A DNA stretch of 64,000 nt from JABWBD01 sp040768665 (GTDB lineage: Bacteria; Planctomycetota; Planctomycetia; Pirellulales; Thermoguttaceae): positions 5,801-69,800 of the forward strand of contig JAXGMN010000063.1 of NCBI GenBank assembly GCA_040768665.1, read 5' to 3'. Under the pieces are notes generated by a model. That model had not been told where the DNA came from, ran no database searches, and saw only the letters and a program-made list of their open reading frames with translations. The translations under genes and the position numbers were made by a program. The number at the start of each line of letters is the position of its first letter. Position 1 is the first letter of the stretch. This document shows positions 1-8,979 of the stretch, piece by piece.

Positions 1-343
1 GCGAATGACGTCCTTGGCACGGAGTGCAGCGCAACTTCACAGGTCCTCCCGACACAGGAATACGCCAAGCGAGCCCGCAGTTGGTTCTTGCGGGCCCCCG
101 ACCGACCCCTTGTCTACGGGAAAACAATCCTCGAAAAGGGGCGCTCAGCACCTCGTTCCCGGACTACTGCTCCTTTACGCCCTCACCATACTTCACTGCG
201 CAACGTGTGTCAACGAAAAAGAGCCTCTCCCATGGTCGGAATTGCCGACAAGAGGGCAATCGTGTACGCAAGGAGTCGCGCAAGCGCCGCCGCCCACGCC
301 GACTCCGCGAGCTATGCAGGAAAAAGGAATAGGCGCTGTCGTG

Positions 344-673
344 TCAGTCGGCGTCTTCTTGACGACCGACACAAGTGATGGCGGAATGCTCCACCGGCGC
401 CGGGCCGGGAGGAACTGGCCTCGTGACGTCCACATCCGGTGCGACGGCCCTGGCCGGCCCGGGCGGTCGCGGAACGAGCAAGACCTCGCTTTCCATGTCA
501 ACCCAATAGTCTCCGCCGAGCTCATCGCGCAGAAGGGCGAACCACTCCACGATCAAATGCTTGTGAAACACCGACCAGAGCCCGAATTGCTCGATCCGAT
601 CATCGACATCCATCGCCACGGTTCCGCTTTGCCCGGCGGGAATGATCTCATGCGCCAGCCGATCGTGCCACAC
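344..673 (-). pseudogene. DUF4058-like remnant
   Basis: The minus-strand frame reads through a segment with a histidine-containing FHKHLI motif, then DYWVDMESEVLLVPRP and APDVDV, which resembles the N-terminal part of planctomycete/cyanobacterial DUF4058 proteins. These are usually about 250 residues; this frame stops after about 109 residues and the last 30 look unrelated. The only in-frame start near the left end is a GTG without a clear ribosome binding site. I read it as a decayed fragment. Family assignment is from memory of motif layout and is weak. Confidence 0.3.
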
Positions 674-705
674 GATCCACGGTTCATTCTAGCGGGTTTC
701 CAACG

Positions 706-742
706 GGCAAAGTAGGTCCCGCTTGCCGAGCGGGACCTGAAA
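706..742 (-). repeat. Fragment of repeat family C
   Basis: A short stretch containing AGGTCCCGCTTGCCGAGCGG matches, in reverse orientation, the right-hand end of the two longer family C copies at 842-937 and 1583-1677. It forms a small hairpin by itself (GGTCCCGC/GCGGGACC). Confidence 0.5.
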
Positions 743-841
743 GGGGCGCTCACCTCGGCGACCCACCCGCGGTCCGCACCACTTGGCTCTACTGCTCAAA
801 GCACTCCAACTCTCACCACGAGCGCCAGGGTCCCGCTTGCC

Positions 842-937
842 GAGCTTGCCGAACGGGATCTGGAACAGCCGTTCACGGTGGAGCCAGCCCCCTTTCGGCA
901 CCCAGGTCCCGCTCGGCAAGCGGGACCTACTGTGGCT
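842..937. repeat. Repeat family C, copy 1
   Basis: About 95 bp, aligned by eye to 1583-1677 with only scattered substitutions. Its order is: a left arm with TTGCCGAACGGGAT, a central CCGTTCACGG followed by GGAGCCAGCCCC, and a right arm with CCCGCTCGGCAAGCGGGACC. Left and right arms are inverted relative to each other, so the unit can fold into a long hairpin. The central GCCAGCCCC resembles the right arm of family A/B palindromes (CCAGTCCCC). No coding function is proposed. Confidence 0.75.
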
Positions 938-1026
938 GTCAGGGACTGCGATTTTCCAATGTCTCTGCCCCCGGACCACCCGGTATCCCGGGAGGGGTAA
1001 GAGAGGAGGAAGGGCCGAGCGGGCCG

Positions 1027-1101
1027 GCGTGGCCACCAAGAGCGTCGATTTCTCAAATTGGAGGGCGTTTGGTGGCCAAACACTTCTGGCGGGAAAGCCG
1101 A
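1027..1101. repeat. Repeat family D, copy 1
   Basis: A palindromic element built on GTGGCCACCAA and TTGGTGGCCA separated by about 25 bp containing GATTTCTCAAATT. A second copy at 28454-28528 matches along about 75 bp. It lies in the gene-poor start of the window. Confidence 0.7.
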
Positions 1102-1451
1102 CGACTTTTTCCCCCAGGAATCGTGTCGCAGGGCTGGCGAAGGCCTCGCTCGGCAATGTGCAGAGAATGATCCCTTCCGGGAGGCCGGCCCTAAAGTCAC
1201 AAAGTCGAATTGCCAAAGAACAACGGGAACAGACGGCCGGCAAACCGGCTGGATCTGCGACCAGGAATTGCATGTATTCATGCGTTCAGTATAGTCGATG
1301 CAGCGCCAGTGGTCAAGCGTTTTTCTTGAGCCGGGGCAGGGAACGCTGCGGTGGGGAGAAGAGGGATTGTGCAGAAGGAGGTAGGTGCGAAACAAGGTAG
1401 CCGCGTCGTCGCTTGTGTCGCACCACACCAGAGAGTTACGATCGTGTTAAA

Positions 1452-1546
1452 GGCTATCCGGAAACGGGGACAGGCACCCTACATCTTGTATAAACTCCGG
1501 CTCCGAGACACAACATCCGGGAGCCAGTCCCCGTTTCCGGATAGCC
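1452..1546. repeat. Repeat family A palindrome, copy 1 (near perfect)
   Basis: The left arm (1452-1479) and right arm (1519-1546) are inverted copies over 28 bp with only two mismatches. The mismatches are in the core: GGGGACAGGCACC on the left faces GGAGCCAGTCCCC on the right, so both unpaired positions are A opposite A. The outer arms (GGCTATCCGGAAAC) pair perfectly. The loop is about 39 nt. The same two A-A mismatches recur in the copy at 18019-18111, which points to a selected or copied structure and not a chance hairpin. Confidence 0.85.
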
Positions 1547-1582
1547 TCTCAACACGCAGTCCGCACATTGGTGTAGAATGAC

Positions 1583-1677
1583 GAGTTTGCCGAGCGGGAC
1601 CTGAAACAGCCGTTCACGGTGGGGCCAGCCCCCTTTTCGGCACCCAGGTCCCGTTCGGCAAGCGGAACCTACTGGCT
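1583..1677. repeat. Repeat family C, copy 2
   Basis: Second copy of the 95-bp family C repeat, in the same orientation as 842-937, just downstream of the small zinc-ribbon gene that reads toward it. It carries the same CCGTTCACGG centre and inverted arms with TTGCCGAGCGGGACC and CCCGTTCGGCAAGCGG. Confidence 0.75.
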
Positions 1678-1707
1678 GCAACCCGCTCTCGAACCGTGCC
1701 GGAGTCT

Positions 1708-1932
1708 CTACTCCGACTCGACCGCAAAGTCGAAGGTGTTGTTGCCCGAGACGACTTCGGCCTTGATGTCGCTCTTGCGGTGATCATCCATGACCTCGTT
1801 GGGCATCTGATCGAGCTTCTCGCGAACGGCCTCGATCTCTTCCTCCACGGGCTCGGGTTCCGCCGGGGCCTCGCAGAATTTGCACGCTCTGGCGGTGTCG
1901 GGGATTTGCTTTCCACAATTCCAGCAGTGCAC
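1708..1932 (-). CDS. Small zinc-ribbon protein, possibly C-terminally truncated
   Basis: A 74-aa protein read from a GTG start preceded by GGAG at 7-nt spacing; the longer open frame upstream has no protein-like sequence. Residues 2-17 hold a zinc ribbon with paired cysteines CWNC...CKFC, followed by an acidic linker (EPEPVEEE) and a helical segment (AVREKLDQMPNEVM). Similar small planctomycete zinc-ribbon proteins, as I recall them, begin this way but continue into a second cysteine pair. Here the tail changes to DIKAEVVSGNNTFDFAVESE and stops, close to repeat family C, so the end may have been replaced. Likely cytosolic; function unknown. Confidence 0.5.
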   Translation of the reverse strand: MHCWNCGKQIPDTARACKFCEAPAEPEPVEEEIEAVREKLDQMPNEVMDDHRKSDIKAEVVSGNNTFDFAVESE

Positions 1933-2261
1933 AGGATGTCTCCGTGAACTCCGCCGCCCCTGCCGAGCCACCGCGCGCGGGACGAATGGCACTAACGATG
2001 CGCGTGGGCCAAGCTCACCCAGACACGGCGGAGAGACTGGGCATGGCTCTTCGGGGGGGATGCAGTGCGAGGCCCCGTCAAAACGATTGACAAAGGACCA
2101 AGTGCAACAGTTCAGCCAAGCAACTCCCGAATCGAACTTGCTCAGAGACAAAAAGCGTCTCAGAGTATTCCACGCACGGAAACCATCGCTCCACCTTTTG
2201 TGTCAGTCGCTACTTTCGCCTTTTGCCCTTAGGAAGACACGATCCCCGCACCCTTTCCCGC

Positions 2262-3365
2262 CTATGGCACGAATTCCACTTTCCCGACAAGGATTTCCCC
2301 GGATGCCTCCGCCGGCCTGGCCGCACCGTGCAGGCCGATCGCGACATGCCGCACCTCGTTCAAATCGAGCCGGTCGTTTTCGTCCTTGGACCAGCCGCCG
2401 CGCTGAAATCGGTCGAACGGTATCGTTCCCGTGGTCCATTCGGCCGACCCCGGGGGTGCCGGCTCGGCGTAATACTGGGTGCCGTCGGCCTCCATGAGCA
2501 TTACCAGCAGGCCGCTGATTCCTTCCGGCAACCTGGCCCGGTACGTGAACCGGAGGCCCGAGTAGCCCTCCAATTCCTCGACGCTCACCGGTACTCGCGG
2601 GATGGCGTACATATGGCGGCCGCCCGGCATCGTAAAGCGGTAAACCATGCACGGTCCGCCTCCCGGGTCCGAGTTTTCCACCGTGATCTGATCCTTCACG
2701 GCCGGATCGTGCGCCGAATCCCAGGTCCCCTCCACCACATGAGCAGACGTCGGCCGAAACGGTTCATCGGTGAACACGGCACGCGTGAGATCCAGCGTGG
2801 CTTGAATGGGCTCGTCGATCAGCATCGCGACCCAGACTCGCTCGACCTGGTTCCACCGGATCGTCTCGTCGGAATCGTCGGCAAAAACCGCGCGCGTAAA
2901 CGGCCGACTTAGCGGCACTCGCATGTTAACCGTGCGTCCTGCCGGCGGACTGATTTCCACTGTGCGGTACCACACGCCTCCGTCCCGCTCCATGGCCAAC
3001 ACGGCCAGTTGCGGCAACTCCTGCCGGTCGGTTTTCAGCCGGAACTGCAGCTCCAGCGCCATCTTCTCAGTGACGGGCCCGGATGGCTTTCCCTCCAAAG
3101 CGGCAATTCGCCGTTCTTCGCCGGCTTTCTCCACTCGCAGTTGCGTGCCCGCCGGCGCATCTTTCGTCGCCGCGATCTTTTCAGCGGACGTGGTGACGCG
3201 AGGCAGCGGGACGGCGGTCAGGCCCTGGGCCCCTTGCTCGCCGCCGCCCAGCGGGACACGCGTGTACGAAGCGGTCTGACCGCGCAACATACCGGCGGCC
3301 AGACAGAGGGTGAAAAGCGTGAGCAAGAAAGCGAAGCAATGGAGGATCGTCAAAGTCTTCTTCAC
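2262..3365 (-). CDS. Secreted protein with two carbohydrate-binding-like beta domains
   Basis: 367 aa. Residues 1-30 are a signal peptide (MKKTL start, hydrophobic run, cleavage around GMLRGQ). The mature part appears to hold two beta-rich segments, roughly 80-200 and 210-367, with features of galactose-binding-like jelly rolls: FRLKTDRQELPQLAV in the first and YSGLRFTYRARLPEG plus LDLNEVRHVAIGLHG in the second. Phrases of the latter kind occur in complex-carbohydrate-binding modules. Its ATG overlaps the TGA of the upstream beta-helix gene (ATGA), so the two are translationally coupled and probably act together outside the cytoplasm on a polysaccharide. No catalytic motif is seen. Confidence 0.6.
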   Translation of the reverse strand: MKKTLTILHCFAFLLTLFTLCLAAGMLRGQTASYTRVPLGGGEQGAQGLTAVPLPRVTTSAEKIAATKDAPAGTQLRVEKAGEERRIAALEGKPSGPVTEKMALELQFRLKTDRQELPQLAVLAMERDGGVWYRTVEISPPAGRTVNMRVPLSRPFTRAVFADDSDETIRWNQVERVWVAMLIDEPIQATLDLTRAVFTDEPFRPTSAHVVEGTWDSAHDPAVKDQITVENSDPGGGPCMVYRFTMPGGRHMYAIPRVPVSVEELEGYSGLRFTYRARLPEGISGLLVMLMEADGTQYYAEPAPPGSAEWTTGTIPFDRFQRGGWSKDENDRLDLNEVRHVAIGLHGAARPAEASGEILVGKVEFVP

Positions 3366-6124
3366 TGGTCTGGTCCCGTAGTTGTCAGTTCGATATTATC
3401 GAGATAGAACGCCGTGGCATGATCCGCCGTGCTGCAGAAGCCGAGCCATGTGAGTGAGCCGAAGTCCTTGTGAACAAAGGGGAGACTATCGAGCTTAAGC
3501 GGCGGCCGGCCCGCAACCGTTAGTGCGAGACTCCAGGTGCCCGTGGAGTCGCCGCCGAGGGCTGCCGACATTTCTACGTGCACCCACTGAGCCGCCGGCA
3601 GTTCGATCGGCTTCAATCCCGGCCCGGTCAGTTTTCCGTCCCTCACCGACAGATGTGGCCCAACTCGATACGGCTGGGCGTCGTTGCGCCAGTCCATGAA
3701 CCAGACCGAATCCTTCTCGATGCGGAAATCGAAGGCGAGGCGCGTCGTTCCGCTTCGGTGCCCCGGGGAAAAATAGAAGTGGGGATTATAGGGGTGGTCG
3801 AGGCCCGCCGCATCCTGGAATTTGAGGCACCCGTTGGAACCGCCGGCGCCCATTCCCTTGATCACGTGCACGTAGGCCTGGCTGCCCCGACCGCCGTCGT
3901 GCGCGCGCGCAGCGCCCGCCGGATCCGAACCCGCTGGCGCGGCCTCAAAATCATCATGTACCTCCAGCGGCGGCAACGGCGGTGGCGGATCGGCGAACTG
4001 GACCGCCGGAAGATCGAGGTTTGCCGCCAGGATCACCCACTGCGGATCGCCGTAAACGCCCGCCTTGTTGTAGTCGAAGGGCACAAATCCGATCTTCTCC
4101 GCAGGCGAGCCCGGCTTGAGCCGGAAATCTCCCCGCTGCGGATCGACGAACATCGGGTCGGCAACGATCGATCCGGCGCCCTTTCCGCCAGGAAGCTCCC
4201 GCCACTGCTGGAGCGTCAGTCCATTGAAATCGACCTTTCCGGCTTCATTCCAGTAAAGGTTGTGGCGAAACACCACGTTCTCATCGGTCGCAGGACGCCC
4301 CAACAGCGGACTGCCGTTGTTCCAATAGACGATATTGTTGGTGAAGTGGAAGGAAACGTGATCTTCTTTGCGCGAGCGTTGGATCTGGCCGTCCATCGAC
4401 TCGGCCAGGATGTTGTTGCGGATGATGTTATCTCGGCCGTAATGCTGGTGGTAGCCGCCGGTCTTGGTGTTGTAGACGAGGTTGTTCTCCATGACGATCT
4501 CGCTGGAGCCCTCGTCGTTGTACAGCCCCCATCCGCCGCGGCCATAGTAATCGTAGCTGTACACGTCGTGGATGCGGTTGTTCGACACGGTCGTGCCCGG
4601 CGAAGGCCCGAGCGTGTAAACGCCGCCCATGTCGCTCAAGACACCCCAGCCGATGTGATGGATGTGGTTGAAGTCGATCGTGTTGTGGTGTGCGTGGCTG
4701 TCGCGGTAACCCCAGCGCCAGCCGACGGAAATCCCGGTGTAGAAGAAGTCGGCGATCTCGTTATGGGTGACCCGGTTGTGGCCCGAGTGGCCGATCCACA
4801 CTCCGACCGCTTCGCGGAAGATTCTCCCGCCCTGGCGGATGATGTTGTTGTCGACCGTGATCCCTCGGGTCAATTCCGACTCCGGCGAGTTGTCCATCTC
4901 CCAGCCCTGGCCGATCCGCACGCCACCGGCTCCCAGGTCGTGGATGGAACAGCGTTGCACGCGGCAGTCGCGGCAGCCCCGCCAGAACCAGATGGCATAG
5001 GTGCCGATATGGGCGATCTCGCAATCCTCGATCGCCACGTGGCGGGCGCCGTGGCCCTGAACGACCGCCTCGATGCTCGCGGCGGCCTGGCCGTCGCTGT
5101 GGCCCTCCGGCGGCAGGATGTATTGGCCGTAGCGGAAGCTCAAGCCGCGAAACGTCAGGTGTTCCACGTACATGCCGAGCGTCGGATCGCCCTGGAATCG
5201 GAGAAAACCCTCGGCGACCGGGGCGACGACCTCGGCCTGGCTCATGTCCTCGCCGGGCCGCGGTTTGTAGCTGAGGATCCCGTTGCGATCCAGATACCAT
5301 TCGCCCGGCTCGTCCAGGGCCGCCCGGAAGTTTTCCAGGTGATATCGCTGGCTCGCTCCCCAGCGGAAGAACGGCCAGCGCCCAGGCCCGGTGGTGACGA
5401 CGATGTTCGTCTTGGGGTCGATCGAAGCGATCCGGTGCAGCCCCGTCGCCCAGGAATGGTAGGCGATCAGCGCGACGTCCTGGATCCGCTCCGAAGGGAT
5501 ATTCAGCAACGGCCGGATGTCCTCGGGCTTCGCTCCGAACGCCCGGCTCTGAAGATCGGCCGGCTTGCCGGTGAGCGGGTCGATGCCGTACGTGACCTTG
5601 CGGGCCATGTAGTGATAGAACTGATTCGGTTCACGGGCTCGGATGGCCCGCCGGCCGTTTACCCAGAGTTGCTCGAAATACCACTTGCCCTCAGCCACGT
5701 CGGGGACCTTAGCGGTCCAGATGCCATCGGCCCCTTGCGTCCATCCGCCGATGACGCGGCCACCGTGAAACAGCGGCCGGGCGCCCACAGCGGCCTCGTA
5801 AGCAATCGGGGCGTCCTGGGTGCCGCTATCTTCCGGCGTGAAGGTCACCGGTTCGGTGAAAGGGTAAACCCCGCCGGCAACAACGACGGATAGGGGCCCC
5901 TTCAGGCCGTCCGTCTTGAGTTTCCGCACGGCATCGCGTGCGCCTGCGAGCGATGCGACCGGGCCGTCGGTCCCGTCCGCATTCGCCTTTTCCAATCGCC
6001 CCGACCACACATCTTTGCCACCGGGTGCGACGAAGATCTGCTGAACAGGTTTTGCAGCCACGGCCGCCGAAGCCGCCAGGAGCAAGACCGCGGCGACAAC
6101 CGCCAGCCGTATTGCGTTGCCCAT
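3362..6124 (-). CDS. Secreted right-handed parallel beta-helix protein
   Basis: 920 aa from the ATG preceded by GGAGG; the frame is open further upstream but without a signal peptide. Residues 1-25 form a signal peptide (LAVVAAVLLLAASAAVAA). Next comes IFVAPGGKDVWSGRL, the usual opening of DUF1565/beta-helix proteins, then many short repeats rich in Asn/His/Gly/Ile (for example NNIIRQGG, HNEIADFFYTGISVGW, NNRIHDVYSYDYYGRGG) making the helix to about residue 680. The last 200 residues look like a lectin-type beta sandwich (FHVE-, WFMDWRNDAQPYRVG). Such proteins are often polysaccharide lyases or glycosidases; the substrate cannot be read from sequence. Third gene of the kinase-transporter operon and coupled to the gene after it. 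Confidence 0.75.
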   Translation of the reverse strand: MGNAIRLAVVAAVLLLAASAAVAAKPVQQIFVAPGGKDVWSGRLEKANADGTDGPVASLAGARDAVRKLKTDGLKGPLSVVVAGGVYPFTEPVTFTPEDSGTQDAPIAYEAAVGARPLFHGGRVIGGWTQGADGIWTAKVPDVAEGKWYFEQLWVNGRRAIRAREPNQFYHYMARKVTYGIDPLTGKPADLQSRAFGAKPEDIRPLLNIPSERIQDVALIAYHSWATGLHRIASIDPKTNIVVTTGPGRWPFFRWGASQRYHLENFRAALDEPGEWYLDRNGILSYKPRPGEDMSQAEVVAPVAEGFLRFQGDPTLGMYVEHLTFRGLSFRYGQYILPPEGHSDGQAAASIEAVVQGHGARHVAIEDCEIAHIGTYAIWFWRGCRDCRVQRCSIHDLGAGGVRIGQGWEMDNSPESELTRGITVDNNIIRQGGRIFREAVGVWIGHSGHNRVTHNEIADFFYTGISVGWRWGYRDSHAHHNTIDFNHIHHIGWGVLSDMGGVYTLGPSPGTTVSNNRIHDVYSYDYYGRGGWGLYNDEGSSEIVMENNLVYNTKTGGYHQHYGRDNIIRNNILAESMDGQIQRSRKEDHVSFHFTNNIVYWNNGSPLLGRPATDENVVFRHNLYWNEAGKVDFNGLTLQQWRELPGGKGAGSIVADPMFVDPQRGDFRLKPGSPAEKIGFVPFDYNKAGVYGDPQWVILAANLDLPAVQFADPPPPLPPLEVHDDFEAAPAGSDPAGAARAHDGGRGSQAYVHVIKGMGAGGSNGCLKFQDAAGLDHPYNPHFYFSPGHRSGTTRLAFDFRIEKDSVWFMDWRNDAQPYRVGPHLSVRDGKLTGPGLKPIELPAAQWVHVEMSAALGGDSTGTWSLALTVAGRPPLKLDSLPFVHKDFGSLTWLGFCSTADHATAFYLDNIELTTTGPDQ

Positions 6125-6191
6125 TGTTTGCCTCCTCAAAGTTGGATCTCTGTCTCGAAACTCCGGCAGCGTTTGATCATTCATTGGCCTT

Positions 6192-7640
6192 CTACGGGGC
6201 CGCGGGCTCGAAGCGGTCCGGAACCACATCCAGTTCGTCAAACTGCCGCTCGAAATCGGCGGGGGATTCCAGGTGCAGGTCGCGGCGTTCCCGCAATCCG
6301 TTCACGAGAGAATACACGCCGGAAAGAATGACGCCGAGCCCGCCCAGCGCAATGAGAGTCGCCGGAGAGATCGCCATTGCAACCAGCGCCATCCCGGCGG
6401 CGGAGGCGGTCAGGCGGATTGCTCCGTGGAGAAATGCCATGATGCCCATATAGCGACTCGTGTCTCCTCCGGGCGGAGCGAAATGCGTGACGCCGATCTG
6501 CCACCAAAGGATCCACCATCCGCCCTGAACACTGCCGCGGAGCACGCGACCGGCGACCGGCAGCATCACCAGCGCCGGCGGAAATACGGTCGCGGCATAG
6601 GGTGTAGCTGCCAGCAGAATGGCATCCAGTCCCCAGACGAACCGGATGCCCGCCCAGGAAATCCAAGGATTGGTGCGGTCGAGCACTCGTCCGATCAGGC
6701 CGGTGGTTGCGAATGCGACCAGGGCGGGAACGGCGTGCATCAGGGCGCTGCACCCGACGTAGCCGAATCCGAGTTCTTTGCTCAGGAAAACCCAGATCAG
6801 CGGAAGATAGAGCATCTGAAAGAACCCGTCGAGAAAGCAGCCGAACAGGTAGCGGCGATAGCGCCGATCGGCCGCCACCACGCCCAACGCGGCGCGAAAG
6901 GTCTTGCCGAACTCGGGCCTCAAATCATGGCGCTGTTGGTGGGGGTCCTCTTCGACCCGGATTCGGCGAAAGCAGACGAAGCTCGAAATGCTCAGCACCC
7001 CGGCCAGCACCATCAGCAGATGCGCCGCGTGGGCGGTCGTCCAACCGATGAGCATGCCCACCGAATTCTGAGGCTCGAGCGCGGCACGTACCTGCTGGTA
7101 GTCGGCGGCGACCTGCAGGAGAATTGCCGAGACCAGGCTGGATGCGACAAAAGCGAGCGAGGACCATTTTCGCGCCTCGCCCGTCGCATGACCGCGCTGC
7201 TGGACCGGGTAATTCAGCCGGAGGATCGTGGTTACCGCGGGTCGGGTGATGTTCTCGAACATCGCGCCGATACCCAGCATGGTGAGGAAGGCGAAAGCGC
7301 TGTCCGTCACTCCGGCCATCAACAGAGTACTCACGCCCGCCAGCACTCCCGGCACGAACACGAACGGCATTTTTCGGCGCGACGCCATCCAGCTTCCGAG
7401 GTAGACCGCGGCGATCATTCCGATGCCGGAGTACAGTTCCCTTAGCGGGAGGTGCCAATTCGCCGCGTCGAACGCCTTGATCGCCACGATCGGCGCATTG
7501 AGCAGGATGCCGCCCGCCGTGCCGTCGAGCACCGCGTAGGCGAGATGGAATCGGAACGTCCGCTCGGGATTGTCCGATAATTGGGGGCCTCGAAACCAAG
7601 CTCTTACCGCCGCAGCGCTGCGCATCATCGCTTGCTCCAA
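6192..7640 (-). CDS. MFS family transporter
   Basis: 482 aa polytopic membrane protein with about twelve hydrophobic segments. A loop motif after the second segment (GSWMASRRKMP) fits the MFS loop, and a cytoplasmic loop with RRIRVEEDPHQQRHD separates the two halves. The C-terminus is a short hydrophilic tail. It sits 22 nt after the PfkB sugar kinase and just before a secreted beta-helix protein, so uptake of a sugar or oligosaccharide released outside the cell is the simplest reading. The exact start is uncertain: ATGs also lie four and five codons in. Substrate unknown. Confidence 0.75.
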   Translation of the reverse strand: MEQAMMRSAAAVRAWFRGPQLSDNPERTFRFHLAYAVLDGTAGGILLNAPIVAIKAFDAANWHLPLRELYSGIGMIAAVYLGSWMASRRKMPFVFVPGVLAGVSTLLMAGVTDSAFAFLTMLGIGAMFENITRPAVTTILRLNYPVQQRGHATGEARKWSSLAFVASSLVSAILLQVAADYQQVRAALEPQNSVGMLIGWTTAHAAHLLMVLAGVLSISSFVCFRRIRVEEDPHQQRHDLRPEFGKTFRAALGVVAADRRYRRYLFGCFLDGFFQMLYLPLIWVFLSKELGFGYVGCSALMHAVPALVAFATTGLIGRVLDRTNPWISWAGIRFVWGLDAILLAATPYAATVFPPALVMLPVAGRVLRGSVQGGWWILWWQIGVTHFAPPGGDTSRYMGIMAFLHGAIRLTASAAGMALVAMAISPATLIALGGLGVILSGVYSLVNGLRERRDLHLESPADFERQFDELDVVPDRFEPAAP

Positions 7641-7661
7641 AATCTGCCTGCCCGATGGTAT

Positions 7662-8672
7662 TCATTCTGTCGAATGCTCGCGCCGATAGCAACGGCGGCA
7701 GGACTCCCGACCCCTTGGCTCCCGCCCCGACAAGACTCGCCCGCCTTGCGCAAGAAGGCGGTCCACTGCTTGCCGGCCGGGAATCCCCGCTTGTCCTCCG
7801 CGTGCCTTGGCTTTCAAAGCCGCGGCGGCCGAAGCGAACCGCACGCTTTCCGGCACCGGCATGCCTTCGGACAGCGCGGCCGCGTAGGCCCCGTGGAAGA
7901 CGTCGCCGCAGCCGGTGGTGTCGGCAGCCTCGACCGCAAACGCCGGCTGGTGGCGCGCCGTGCCGCTCGAACCACACACATACCACGAGCCGGCGCCTCC
8001 ACAGGTGACAACCACCGCAGCGTGGACCGGATGCCAAAGCAGCTCCGCAGCCGTTGCCGGATCGGCTCCTCCGGTCAGTTGGCCGGCAAATCGCTCCGAG
8101 ATCACCAAATGGTCGACAAGCCAAAGCAAACGCTGGAACCCGGGGCCGGCATCCCGTTCGAAGTCGGCTACCACCGGAATGCCATGCCTGCGAGCGATCC
8201 TCACAACCCGCAGGGTTCCACGCAGGCCGTGGTGGTCCACCAGCAGTACCGTCGCCGCTCGAATCCTCGACGGCTCGGGCAGTTCGGGATCGGGGCCGAG
8301 AGCGCCGCCGAGGCTCGAAAAGACTGTCCGAGTGGTGTGCGCACGGTCGACGATGATCGTAGAGTGGGCCGGCCTCGCCTCCGGCCGGCGAACACACAGT
8401 TGGAGATCAATTCCTTCGCGGCGCAGCGAACCGGCGGCCTCGTCCGACAAAGGATCTTCGCCCAGCGTACCCGCGTACCCGCAACGAGCGCCGAGCCTCG
8501 CCGCGGCGACCAGCGCCGTACCAGTCAATCCTCCACACTGCCGCTCGCGGTACACGACGCGGACCTTGTTGTCGGCCGGGGGGTACCCGTCGACATACAG
8601 CAGATCGTCGACGGCGATCGCGCCAAAGCCGAGAACATCGTAACGAGATCGCCCGGTCGACTTCGAACGCAA
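7662..8672 (-). CDS. PfkB-family carbohydrate kinase
   Basis: 336 aa, starting at TTG preceded by GAGGAGGG about 8 nt away; the frame continues upstream but that part crosses repeat sequence and lacks family similarity. The N-terminus DVLGFGAIAVDDLLYVDGYP and the glycine pair in QCGGLTGTALVAAARLG are the first PfkB signature. Signature 2 is present as DTTGCGDVFHGAYAAAL, with the catalytic aspartate in GCGD (commonly GAGD). It should phosphorylate a sugar or nucleoside with ATP in the cytoplasm. It leads the operon with an MFS transporter and two secreted proteins, which suggests phosphorylation of an imported monosaccharide. The last about 40 residues are Arg-rich and atypical. Confidence 0.78.
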   Translation of the reverse strand: MRSKSTGRSRYDVLGFGAIAVDDLLYVDGYPPADNKVRVVYRERQCGGLTGTALVAAARLGARCGYAGTLGEDPLSDEAAGSLRREGIDLQLCVRRPEARPAHSTIIVDRAHTTRTVFSSLGGALGPDPELPEPSRIRAATVLLVDHHGLRGTLRVVRIARRHGIPVVADFERDAGPGFQRLLWLVDHLVISERFAGQLTGGADPATAAELLWHPVHAAVVVTCGGAGSWYVCGSSGTARHQPAFAVEAADTTGCGDVFHGAYAAALSEGMPVPESVRFASAAAALKAKARGGQAGIPGRQAVDRLLAQGGRVLSGREPRGRESCRRCYRREHSTE

Positions 8673-8856
8673 GGGACCAGCCCTCCTCTGACGGAAAACG
8701 GCACCAGTCTGTATTGTTCTAAACAACCGCCGGCCACCGACGCAAGCACATCGGGGCGTCGCCGCCTGCCCGACGGCGTACGATCGGCTAGAATAGCGGG
8801 ACAACCGCTTTCGATCGACAGCCAAGTGCCGACCGCACCCGTGCCACCGACAAGTG

Positions 8857-8934
8857 AAAAAGGGGACCGGCGCTGCAAGACCTTCTATATTCGGTCCCGT
8901 TCACCCGCTATTGTGTGCGGTGCCGGCCTCTTTT
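8857..8934. repeat. Repeat family A palindrome, copy 2
   Basis: The left arm AAAAAGGGGACCGGCGCTGC (8857-8876) faces the right arm GCGGTGCCGGCCTCTTTT (8917-8934). The arms are imperfect but keep the family order of A-run, GGGG core, GGC and a CYGC end. The element fills the spacer between the divergent PfkB and phosphotransferase genes. Confidence 0.65.
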
Positions 8935-8979
8935 GCATCGGACCAGACCGCCCCTGTCTCACCGTCAAGGAGCAGATGT

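Larger units (their letters stand above)
1..1707. other. Gene-poor, repeat-rich region
   Basis: No convincing intact gene is seen in the first 1.7 kb. Open frames here overlap each other on both strands and have low-complexity Arg/Pro/Ser-rich translations without recognisable domains. The stretch carries one possible DUF4058-like remnant (344-673), two near-identical copies of a 95-bp repeat (842-937 and 1583-1677) with a further fragment near 710-740, one copy of a second repeat (1027-1101) and one almost perfect 95-bp palindrome (1452-1546). The density of repeats suggests an intergenic accumulation zone for small palindromic elements. Confidence 0.6.

Noticed and set aside
3578..5893. A very long open frame (771 codons) on the plus strand
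   Set aside because: It lies exactly antisense to the beta-helix gene, has Arg/Asp/Val-rich text without domains, and exists because of the high GC of the coding strand.
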